Shown: positions 45,219 through 53,695 of the stretch, one piece after another
How positions within the stretch are numbered: position 1 is the first letter of the stretch
Layout of the letters: each line of letters begins with the position of its first letter
Assembly: GCA_041391925.1 (NCBI GenBank)
Contig: JAWKNA010000007.1
Location: 1-64,000 of the forward strand
Length of the DNA: 64,000 bases
Direction of reading: 5' to 3'
Source of the DNA: JBPOFM01 sp041391925
GTDB lineage: Bacteria; Bacteroidota; Bacteroidia; Flavobacteriales; Flavobacteriaceae
Program-made: the position numbers and the translations under genes
The notes under the pieces: model-generated
The model's database searches: none
Told to the model about the DNA's origin: nothing
The model's input: the letters and a program-made list of their open reading frames with translations, nothing else

Positions 45219-47551
45219 AAACAATGAAGACTATCAAACTAACTAAAAAACTATTGACCGTTACAGTATTGACACTTTTTGTAACGTCTTGTGATAACAA
45301 AACATATAAAAACAATACGGTTTCTAACGATTCTGAAAATCCTTTTGCATCAAAAGTGGACTCTATTTTGAATTTGATGACACTCGAAGAGAAACTTGGC
45401 CAATTGAATCTTCCTGGTTCTGGAGATATAACAACAGGTCAAGCGAAAAGTTCTGACATTGGAAAAAAAATTGAAGAAGGAAAAGTTGGAGGTCTATTCA
45501 ACATTAAATCAGTTGAAAAAATTCGTGATGTCCAAAAAGTCGCCATGGAAAAAAGTAGATTGAAAATTCCTTTGATTTTTGGAATGGATGTTATTCACGG
45601 TTACGAAACCACTTTTCCGATTCCGCTAGGACTTTCTGCTTCCTGGGATATGGAAATGATTAAAAAAACAGCTCAAATAGCCGCAATGGAAGCCAGTGCC
45701 GATGGAATTAATTGGACGTTTTCTCCTATGGTGGATGTTTCTCGTGACCCACGTTGGGGACGTATCTCTGAAGGTTCGGGTGAAGATGCCTATTTGGGGA
45801 GTCAAGTTGCAAAAGCCATGGTTAAAGGCTATCAAGGCGATGATTTGACTCAAAACTCGACCATCATGTCCTGTGTCAAACATTTTGCACTTTATGGTGC
45901 GCCAGATGCTGGACGAGACTATAATACGGTGGATATGAGCAAAATTAGAATGTACAATGATTATTTGCCACCATACAAAGCCGCTGTAGATGCAGGTGTT
46001 GGCTCGGTTATGGCGTCATTCAATGAAATTGATGGTATACCTGCAACTGGAAACAAATGGCTATTGACCGACCTATTGAGAAACGATTGGGGATTCAACG
46101 GTTTTGTAGTCACAGATTACACAGGTATCAACGAAATGGTTGACCACGGAATGGGAAATTTACAGGCCGTATCATCTTTAGCATTAAAAGCAGGTGTAGA
46201 TATGGACATGGTAGGTGAAGGCTTATTGACCACCTTGAAAAAATCCTTGGATGAGGGTAAAATTGACATGCAAGATATTGATAATGCCGTAAGACGAATT
46301 TTAACTGCAAAATATAAATTGGGATTATTCGATGACCCTTATAAATATTGCGATATCAATAGACCAAAAACGGATGTGTTTACGGATGAACATAGAATGT
46401 TAGCCAGAAAAGTAGCCGCAGAATCTATGGTGTTGTTGAAGAATTCTGATAGTATTCTACCTTTAAAAAAGTCAGGAACTATAGCATTAATTGGGCCATT
46501 GGCTAACACTGCTGTAAATATGGCTGGCACTTGGAGTGTGGCAACAAAGCAAGAACTATCCAATCCTCTTTTGGAAGGTCTTAAAACGGGTGTTGGTACA
46601 GATGCAAATATCTTCTATGCCAAAGGAAGCAACTTGGATTATGATTTGGAGTTCGAAAAACGTGCCACAATGTTTGGCAAAGACATTCCACGTGATGATA
46701 GAACTGATAAACAATTGTTGGATGAAGCTCTCTCAATTGCCAGAAAATCGGATGTGATTATTGCAGCCATTGGCGAATCTGCTGAAATGAGCGGGGAAAG
46801 CAGCAGTCGAACCAATCTGCAAATTCCTCAAGCTCAAAAAGATCTTTTGAATGCACTCTTGAAAACAGGAAAACCAGTTGTAGTTGTATTGTTCACGGGA
46901 AGACCGTTGGTATTGACCGAAGAGAATGAATCAGCTTCCACCATACTGAATGTGTGGTTCCCTGGAAGTGAAGCAGGATTGGCAATTTCAGATGTTCTTT
47001 TTGGGGATGTGAATCCTTCCGGAAAGTTGACCGCAACCTGGCCGATGAATGTTGGGCAAATACCCATTTTCTACAATCACAAAAACACGGGAAGACCTTT
47101 GGGAAATGCAGAGGGAAAATTTGAAAAATTCCGATCCAATTATTTGGATGTTCGTAATGAGCCATTATATCCTTTTGGCTATGGATTGAGTTATACAAAA
47201 TTTGACTATACCAATTTGAATTTAAGTGCAACTTCAATTAATTTTGATGGGAGCATTGATATTTCGGTTGATGTCACAAATTCAGGTAATTATGATGGAA
47301 AGGAAGTCGTTCAATTATATGTGAGAGATTTGGTTGGCTCAGTCACCAGACCTGTTCGTGAATTGAAAGGCTTTCAAAAAGTGGGCATCAAAAAAGGCGA
47401 AACCAAAACAGTCACATTCAAATTGACCGTTGAAGATTTAAAATTCTATAACTACAATTTGGATTTTGTGGCAGAACCTGGAACTTTTGAAGTATTTGTA
47501 GGTACTGATTCCAATGCTAGTTTGTCTTCTCAATTTGAATTAAAAAAATAA
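45215..47551 (+). CDS. GH3 beta-glucosidase-like lipoprotein (BglX type)
   Basis: The 778-residue lipoprotein (lipobox Cys26, VTSC) has the three-domain GH3 layout: TIM-like barrel, alpha/beta sandwich and fibronectin type III-like C-terminal domain. The nucleophile is D301 in GFVVTDYTGI, and the likely acid/base is E528 in MSGESSSRTNL. KHFALYGAPDAGRDYNTVDMS is the substrate loop. Retaining GH3 enzymes remove terminal beta-glucose; one Bacteroides GH3 is known to act on beta-1,2-gluco-oligosaccharides, which fits the GH144 partners. The signal sequence places it in the periplasm or on the surface. It is translationally coupled to the esterase upstream. Confidence 0.92.
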   Translation: MKTMKTIKLTKKLLTVTVLTLFVTSCDNKTYKNNTVSNDSENPFASKVDSILNLMTLEEKLGQLNLPGSGDITTGQAKSSDIGKKIEEGKVGGLFNIKSVEKIRDVQKVAMEKSRLKIPLIFGMDVIHGYETTFPIPLGLSASWDMEMIKKTAQIAAMEASADGINWTFSPMVDVSRDPRWGRISEGSGEDAYLGSQVAKAMVKGYQGDDLTQNSTIMSCVKHFALYGAPDAGRDYNTVDMSKIRMYNDYLPPYKAAVDAGVGSVMASFNEIDGIPATGNKWLLTDLLRNDWGFNGFVVTDYTGINEMVDHGMGNLQAVSSLALKAGVDMDMVGEGLLTTLKKSLDEGKIDMQDIDNAVRRILTAKYKLGLFDDPYKYCDINRPKTDVFTDEHRMLARKVAAESMVLLKNSDSILPLKKSGTIALIGPLANTAVNMAGTWSVATKQELSNPLLEGLKTGVGTDANIFYAKGSNLDYDLEFEKRATMFGKDIPRDDRTDKQLLDEALSIARKSDVIIAAIGESAEMSGESSSRTNLQIPQAQKDLLNALLKTGKPVVVVLFTGRPLVLTEENESASTILNVWFPGSEAGLAISDVLFGDVNPSGKLTATWPMNVGQIPIFYNHKNTGRPLGNAEGKFEKFRSNYLDVRNEPLYPFGYGLSYTKFDYTNLNLSATSINFDGSIDISVDVTNSGNYDGKEVVQLYVRDLVGSVTRPVRELKGFQKVGIKKGETKTVTFKLTVEDLKFYNYNLDFVAEPGTFEVFVGTDSNASLSSQFELKK

Positions 47552-47558
47552 AAAAACC

Positions 47559-49658
47559 ATGAAAAAATTATTTTTTCCTATCGTTTGTCTTTTCATCCAA
47601 ATCTCAATAGCACAACAAATCCAATCGCCATCTAAAGATATTTCACTCGATTTCTCGCTTTCAAAGCAAGGTGAACCAACCTACAAAGTCTCATACAAAG
47701 GAAAGGAAGTCATCAAGCCAAGTAAAATGGGTGTTTCTTTAAAAGATGGCACGTCATTAAATCAAAACTTTACTATTACAGACTCAGAATCAAGCGCATT
47801 TAATGAAAATTGGACACCAGTTTTAGGCGAAGAAGCTTCCATTAGAAACCATTACAATCAAATGACGTTTCATTTAAAACAGAATGAAACCAACAAAGCA
47901 ATGGACATCGTTTTCAAAGTTTATGATGAAGGTGTGGCTTTTCGATATGAATTTCCTTTTGAAAAAAGTGTAAGTTATTTTATAATTACTGATGAAAATA
48001 CAGAATTCAATCTGGCAGGTGACCACAAAACTTTTTGGATTCCTGGGGATTATGACAGTCAAGAATACAATTATAACGAAACCAAACTTTCACAGATAGA
48101 CATTTCGAAACTTGATATGGAAAATGGAATTGCGCTCAAAACGATTGACAACAATTTCCGGGTACAATCACCATTGATGATGAAATCTGCTGATGGGTTG
48201 TTTATCAATATTTTTGAAGCAGCAGTCAACAATTATCCAGTGATGCACTTGGACGTTGACACTAAAAATTTCAAACTAAAATCAAATCTGGTGCCCAATG
48301 CCATAGGTGATAAAGCGTATCTTAGAACACCATCAACAACGCCTTGGAGAACAATCATGGTCAGTGATGATGCTCGTGATATCGTCGGTTCAAAAATGAT
48401 TTTGAATTTGAACGAACCCAGCAAAATTGGAGACACCTCTTGGATTAAACCAATGAAGTATGTCGGAATCTGGTGGGAGATGCACGTGGGCAAATCCACT
48501 TGGGATTATGCAGGAAGCCAAAACGCCCAAAACGCAGGTACAGGAAACATGATTCCAACAGGAAAACATGGAGCGACAACAGAGAACACAAAACATTACA
48601 TCGATTTTGCAGCCAAACATGGGTTTGATGGAGTTTTGGTGGAAGGCTGGAACGTTGGTTGGGAAGATTGGTTTGGCAACTGGAAAGAAGATGTGTTTGA
48701 TTTTACAACACCTTATCCGGATTTTGATATTGAAGAAGTATCTGAATATGCTAAATCCAAAGGTGTCAAAATGATCATGCACCACGAAACTTCTGGTTCT
48801 GTCGCCAATTACGAACGTCATCTTGATAGAGCAATGGATGTTATGAAAAAATATGGCTATCCAGCAGTGAAGTCAGGATATGTGGGCAGAATCATACCAC
48901 GCGGTGAATACCATGATGGGCAAACAATGGTTAATCATTTTAATTTTGTGGCACAACGAATGGCTGATAATCATTTGATGCTCAATTCACATGAAAGTGT
49001 TAGACCCACAGGCTATAGTAGGACATATCCAAACTACATTGCAGCCGAAGCAGCGCGTGGCAATGAATTTAACGCTTGGAGCGATGGAAATTTACCTTAC
49101 CATGAAACCATTTTGCCTTTCACAAGATTATTGGGAGGACCAATGGATTACACACCAGGGATTTTTGAAATAAAGATGAACGTTTATGATCCAAAGAAAA
49201 CCAATCAGGTTCATACAACTTTGGCAAAACAATTGGCATTATATGTCACGATGTATTCGCCATTGCAGATGGCAGCAGATTTACCAGAGAATTACGAAAA
49301 ACATTTGGATGCCTTTCAGTTTATCAAAGATGTGCCAGCCGATTGGCAACATTCAATTTATCTAGAAGCAGAGCCAGGTGATTATTTAACGGTTGTCAGA
49401 AAAGACAAAAATTCTGAAAAATGGTTTTTGGGTGCTATTACAGATGAAAATTCCCGAACAACAGAGATTAAATTGGATTTCTTAACACCAGGAAAAAAAT
49501 ATAAAGCAACCATTTATCAAGATGGAAAAGATGCGGATTGGAAAAACAATCCAAAAAGCTATGAAATAAAAACACAGACAGTCACAAATAAGTCAAAATT
49601 GAAATTAAACTTGGCTGCAGGTGGAGGCACCGCTATTAGTTTGATACCAACCAATTAA
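47559..49658 (+). CDS. GH97 family glycosidase, alpha-glucosidase (SusB-like) type
   Basis: The 699-residue secreted enzyme has a signal peptide (about 1-19, ending ISIAQ), an N-terminal beta-supersandwich (about 25-270), a TIM barrel (about 280-565) and a C-terminal beta domain. E410 (HHET), E479 (SHES) and E503 (NEFNAW) have the same spacing (69 and 24) as the catalytic and base residues of Bacteroides SusB (E439, E508, E532 from memory). This argues for the inverting alpha-glucosidase branch, not the retaining alpha-galactosidase branch. It lies 7 bases after the first GH3 gene. An alpha-active enzyme in a beta-glucan-like PUL suggests alpha-linked side chains. Confidence 0.88.
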   Translation: MKKLFFPIVCLFIQISIAQQIQSPSKDISLDFSLSKQGEPTYKVSYKGKEVIKPSKMGVSLKDGTSLNQNFTITDSESSAFNENWTPVLGEEASIRNHYNQMTFHLKQNETNKAMDIVFKVYDEGVAFRYEFPFEKSVSYFIITDENTEFNLAGDHKTFWIPGDYDSQEYNYNETKLSQIDISKLDMENGIALKTIDNNFRVQSPLMMKSADGLFINIFEAAVNNYPVMHLDVDTKNFKLKSNLVPNAIGDKAYLRTPSTTPWRTIMVSDDARDIVGSKMILNLNEPSKIGDTSWIKPMKYVGIWWEMHVGKSTWDYAGSQNAQNAGTGNMIPTGKHGATTENTKHYIDFAAKHGFDGVLVEGWNVGWEDWFGNWKEDVFDFTTPYPDFDIEEVSEYAKSKGVKMIMHHETSGSVANYERHLDRAMDVMKKYGYPAVKSGYVGRIIPRGEYHDGQTMVNHFNFVAQRMADNHLMLNSHESVRPTGYSRTYPNYIAAEAARGNEFNAWSDGNLPYHETILPFTRLLGGPMDYTPGIFEIKMNVYDPKKTNQVHTTLAKQLALYVTMYSPLQMAADLPENYEKHLDAFQFIKDVPADWQHSIYLEAEPGDYLTVVRKDKNSEKWFLGAITDENSRTTEIKLDFLTPGKKYKATIYQDGKDADWKNNPKSYEIKTQTVTNKSKLKLNLAAGGGTAISLIPTN

Positions 49659-49667
49659 AGTGAAACC

Positions 49668-51443
49668 ATGATGAAATTACAAAAAAGCCTAAAACAAATT
49701 GCTTGCTGTTTGATGGTATTGATGATAATTCAAACCAAGGCTCAACAAAAAACCTATTGCAACCCAGTCAATATTGACTATGGATATACACCATTTGATG
49801 TGTTTTCAAAACAGGGAAAACATCGTGCAACGGCTGACCCTGTTATTGTGAATTTCAGAAATAAACTGTTTTTATTTTCAACAAATCAAGAAGGCTATTG
49901 GTATAGTGATGATATGCTCCATTGGAAATTTGTATATCGCAAATTCCTACGCGACAATAAATATACCCACGATTTAAATGCGCCTGCAGTTTGGGCAATG
50001 AAAGATACCTTATATGTATATGGTTCTACTTGGGCATCTGATTTTCCTATATGGAAAAGTACAAACCCTACCGAAGATGACTGGGAAATTGCAGTGGACA
50101 CACTAAAAGTAGGCGCTTGGGATCCAGCATTTCATTATGATGAAGATAAAGATAAACTCTATCTATACTGGGGTTCAAGTAATGTCTGGCCCATTTTGGG
50201 AACCGAAATCAATACAAAAACCATGCAATCTGAAGGTTACACCGTTCCTATTGTCCGATTGTTTCCAGAAGACCATGGCTGGGAACGTTTCGGCGAATAC
50301 AATGATAATGTGTTTTTACAGCCATTTATTGAAGGTGCTTGGATGACCAAACACAATGATAAATATTATATGCAATATGGTGCACCAGCAACAGAATTCA
50401 GTGGATATTCTGATGGTGTTTATGTCAGCAAGGATCCGTTGGACAGATTTGAATACCAACAGCACAATCCGTTCTCATACAAGCCAGGAGGATTTGCTCG
50501 TGGTGCTGGACATGGTGCAACATTCCAGGATAATTACAATAATTATTGGCACGTATCTACCATTTTTATTTCAACCAAAAATAATTTTGAACGCCGTATT
50601 GGCATCTGGCCAGCAGGTTTTGATACAGATGATGTAATGTTTTGCAATACAGCCTACGGTGATTATCCAACATTATTGCCTCAATTCGCTCAAGGAAAAG
50701 ATTTTTCAAAAGGTTTGTTTGCAGGTTGGATGTTGCTCAATTATCAAAAACCGGTACAAGTCTCCTCCACTTTGGGAGGATATCATTCCAACTTTGCGGT
50801 GGATGAAGACATCAAAACCTATTGGAGTGCCAAATCTGGTGATAAAGGCGAATGGTTTCAAACCGATTTGGCTGAAGTATCAACCATCCATGCCATCCAA
50901 ATCAATTATGCCGACCAAGATGTCGAATTTAAGGGAAAAACTTTGGGCAAATTTCATCAATATAAAATCTACGGTTCTATCGACGGTAAAAAATGGAATG
51001 TCATTGTTGATAAAAGTAAGAATAAAACAGATGTGCCACATGATTATGTAGAACTTGAAACTCCAGTGAAGGCACGTTTTGTAAAAATTGAAAATCTACA
51101 TATGCCAACTGGTAAATTTGCATTGAGTGGATTCAGGGTCTTTGGAAAAGGCTCTAGTGCAAAACCTGAAAAAGTTGAGGGTTTCATAGCCTTGCGTTCA
51201 AGCCCTGAAAAATATGGTGAGCGTCGAAGCATTTGGTTCAAATGGCAACAAAACCCATTGGCAGATGGCTATGTAATCTATTGGGGAAAATCGCCTGACA
51301 AACTTTATGGAAGCATTATGGTCTGTGGGAAAAATGAATATTTTTTTACGGGAGCAGACAGAACGGATGCTTACTATTTTCAGATAGAAGCATTTAACGC
51401 CAATGGCATAAGTGAACGTTCGGAAGTTATAAAATCTGAATAA
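49668..51443 (+). CDS. GH43-type glycosidase with discoidin (F5/8 type C) and FN3 domains
   Basis: The 591-residue secreted protein has a signal peptide (1-26, ending QTKAQ). A five-bladed beta-propeller covers about 30-340 with the three GH43 acids: D57 (ADPVI, base), D152 (AWDPAF, pKa modulator) and E222 (IEGAWM, acid). A discoidin-like F5/8 type C domain follows (about 345-475, VSSTLGGYHSNFAVDEDIKT), then an FN3-like domain (about 485-590). GH43 members cleave arabinose, xylose or galactose residues; the subfamily cannot be set by eye. The gene is tightly packed (9-base gap upstream). Confidence 0.8.
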   Translation: MMKLQKSLKQIACCLMVLMIIQTKAQQKTYCNPVNIDYGYTPFDVFSKQGKHRATADPVIVNFRNKLFLFSTNQEGYWYSDDMLHWKFVYRKFLRDNKYTHDLNAPAVWAMKDTLYVYGSTWASDFPIWKSTNPTEDDWEIAVDTLKVGAWDPAFHYDEDKDKLYLYWGSSNVWPILGTEINTKTMQSEGYTVPIVRLFPEDHGWERFGEYNDNVFLQPFIEGAWMTKHNDKYYMQYGAPATEFSGYSDGVYVSKDPLDRFEYQQHNPFSYKPGGFARGAGHGATFQDNYNNYWHVSTIFISTKNNFERRIGIWPAGFDTDDVMFCNTAYGDYPTLLPQFAQGKDFSKGLFAGWMLLNYQKPVQVSSTLGGYHSNFAVDEDIKTYWSAKSGDKGEWFQTDLAEVSTIHAIQINYADQDVEFKGKTLGKFHQYKIYGSIDGKKWNVIVDKSKNKTDVPHDYVELETPVKARFVKIENLHMPTGKFALSGFRVFGKGSSAKPEKVEGFIALRSSPEKYGERRSIWFKWQQNPLADGYVIYWGKSPDKLYGSIMVCGKNEYFFTGADRTDAYYFQIEAFNANGISERSEVIKSE

Positions 51444-51453
51444 AGTAAAATAT

Positions 51454-53685
51454 ATGAAATTCAAAATCGTATCTAAATTGATGGTCATTAGTCTTTTTTT
51501 ATCGGCTAATGTTTTTGCACAAATGTCCATTTACGAAACCAAAGTGGATTCACTGATGAAATTGATGACATTGGAAGAGAAAATTGGTCAAACAGTGATG
51601 TATGGAGGCGATTGGTCTGTCACAGGTCCTACGACCAACACTGACTTTTTAAAGTACATCAAGGAAGGTAGTGTGGGAGCCATGCTGAATGTTTATACCG
51701 CAAAAGGCACTCGCGATTTGCAAAAAGTTGCTGTTGAGGAAACTCGATTGGGAATTCCGCTGTTGTTTGGTTATGATGTCATCCATGGTCACCGTACCAT
51801 TTTTCCAATCAATCTAGCAATGTCTGCCAGTTGGGATTTGGAAATGATTGAAAAAAGTGCCAGAATTTCAGCTGAAGAAGCCTCGGCGGAAGGATTACAT
51901 TGGACGTTTTCACCTATGGTGGATATCGCTCGTGACCCAAGATGGGGGCGAATCTCAGAAGGTGCAGGTGAAGATGTCTTTTTGGGAAGCGAAATTGGCA
52001 AAGCCTATGTAAGAGGTTATCAAGGAGATGATTTATCTAAAAACAATACCATTTTGGCATGTTCCAAACATTATGTCGCTTACGGAGCAGCTCAAGCAGG
52101 GCGTGATTATCACACGGTCAACATGAGTGAGGATGAATTAAGAAATGTATATCTTCCGCCTTTCAAGGCAACTGTCGATGCAGGTGTGGAAACCTTTATG
52201 TCTGCATTTAATGAGCTGAATGGTGTGCCAACTTCAGGTAACAAGTTCACTTTGCGAGATATTTTAAAAGAAGAATGGAACTTTAAAGGCTTTGTGGTTT
52301 CTGATTATACCTCAATCAACGAATTGATTCCTCACGGTTTCGCAAAAGATGAAAAAGATGCTGCACGAATCGGTATGAATGCTGGGGTGGATATGGACAT
52401 GATGGGAAGTGTCTATCGGTTGTATCTTAAAAAATTGATTGACGAGGGAAAAGTTGATGAAGCTTTGGTGGATGATGCTTGCAAACGTATTCTTTTGACA
52501 AAATTCAAATTGGGATTGTTTGATGACCCTTATCGCTATTCGGATGAAAAACGTGAAAAAGAAACTATCTACAAACCGGAATTTTTAAAGGCTGCCAGAG
52601 AAACAGCAGCAGCCTCAACAGTGTTATTAAAAAACGACAATAAAGCGTTGCCATTGGATAAAAACAAAACCATCGCCTTGATTGGTCCTTTGGTAAAAGA
52701 CGAATACCATATCAACGGAAATTGGGGAGGCGCAGGCGATAGAAAAGGCAAATCTGTGAGTGTTTTTGAAGGATTGCAAGAATTTGTAAAAGGTAACCAA
52801 ATCATGTATGCAAAAGGGTGCGATATTGTTAAAGACGACGAAAGCGGATTTCAAGAAGCCATGAATGCTGCAAAGAAAGCCGATGTTGTGGTTTTGGTAA
52901 TGGGTGAAGACCATGGTATGAGTGGTGAAGCGGCTTCTAGGACTAACCTGAAAATTCCAGGGATTCAACCAAAATTGATTAAAAAAATACGAGAAGCGGT
53001 TCCAAACAAAAAAATTGTCTTGGTATTGATGAATGGTCGACCACTTAATCTAACGGAAGAAGTGGGTCAAGTGGATGCCATTTTGGAAGCGTGGTTTCCC
53101 GGAACGATGGGCGGAAGTGGCGTTTCTGATATTCTTTATGGCGCTTACAATCCATCAGCGAAACTTACAGCAACATTTCCAAGAAATGTAGGGCAAGTGC
53201 CTATATATTACAATATGAAAAACACAGGCCGACCAATTCCTGAAGCCAATCCTGGCGAAGACTATAAATCAAGTTATATCGATACTCCAAACTCGCCATT
53301 GTTCCCTTTCGGTTATGGATTAAGTTATACGACGTTTCAATATTCAGATGTAAAACTATCAGCTGCAACCATTGGTTTTAAGGATACACTTACTGCTACG
53401 GCAACCATCACCAACATGGGTAATTATGATGGCAATGAAATCGTACAATTATATGTTCATGACAAAGTGGGAAGTATTACACGTCCAGTTAAGGAACTTA
53501 AAGGATTTCAGAAAATATTCCTGAAAAAAGGGGAGAGCAAATCAGTTTCTTTTACCATCTCGGCCGAAGATTTGAAATTTTATAACAGTGAAATGACCTA
53601 CGGAGTGGAGCCTGGCGAATTTGAAATTGCCATTGCACCAAGTTCTGATTTTAAATTTAAAAACACATTTATACTCACAGAATAA
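51454..53685 (+). CDS. GH3 beta-glucosidase-like enzyme (second copy)
   Basis: The 743-residue protein has a cleavable signal peptide (about 1-23, ending NVFAQ) instead of a lipobox. That suggests a soluble periplasmic location, unlike the first GH3. The nucleophile is D284 in GFVVSDYTSI, and the likely acid/base is E492 in MSGEAASRTNL. The FN3-like C-terminal domain is complete (GNYDGNEIVQLYVHDKVGSITRPVKELKGF). By eye it shares long segments with the first GH3, so the two are paralogues. Two cellular locations for one activity would let the cell split oligosaccharides before and after import. Confidence 0.92.
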   Translation: MKFKIVSKLMVISLFLSANVFAQMSIYETKVDSLMKLMTLEEKIGQTVMYGGDWSVTGPTTNTDFLKYIKEGSVGAMLNVYTAKGTRDLQKVAVEETRLGIPLLFGYDVIHGHRTIFPINLAMSASWDLEMIEKSARISAEEASAEGLHWTFSPMVDIARDPRWGRISEGAGEDVFLGSEIGKAYVRGYQGDDLSKNNTILACSKHYVAYGAAQAGRDYHTVNMSEDELRNVYLPPFKATVDAGVETFMSAFNELNGVPTSGNKFTLRDILKEEWNFKGFVVSDYTSINELIPHGFAKDEKDAARIGMNAGVDMDMMGSVYRLYLKKLIDEGKVDEALVDDACKRILLTKFKLGLFDDPYRYSDEKREKETIYKPEFLKAARETAAASTVLLKNDNKALPLDKNKTIALIGPLVKDEYHINGNWGGAGDRKGKSVSVFEGLQEFVKGNQIMYAKGCDIVKDDESGFQEAMNAAKKADVVVLVMGEDHGMSGEAASRTNLKIPGIQPKLIKKIREAVPNKKIVLVLMNGRPLNLTEEVGQVDAILEAWFPGTMGGSGVSDILYGAYNPSAKLTATFPRNVGQVPIYYNMKNTGRPIPEANPGEDYKSSYIDTPNSPLFPFGYGLSYTTFQYSDVKLSAATIGFKDTLTATATITNMGNYDGNEIVQLYVHDKVGSITRPVKELKGFQKIFLKKGESKSVSFTISAEDLKFYNSEMTYGVEPGEFEIAIAPSSDFKFKNTFILTE

Positions 53686-53695
53686 TAGCCAACCG

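Noticed and set aside
47559..49658. GH97 as a retaining alpha-galactosidase
   Set aside because: The HHE, SHE and NEF glutamates keep the SusB spacing, which is the inverting alpha-glucosidase pattern. The galactosidase branch uses an aspartate nucleophile and lacks this set.
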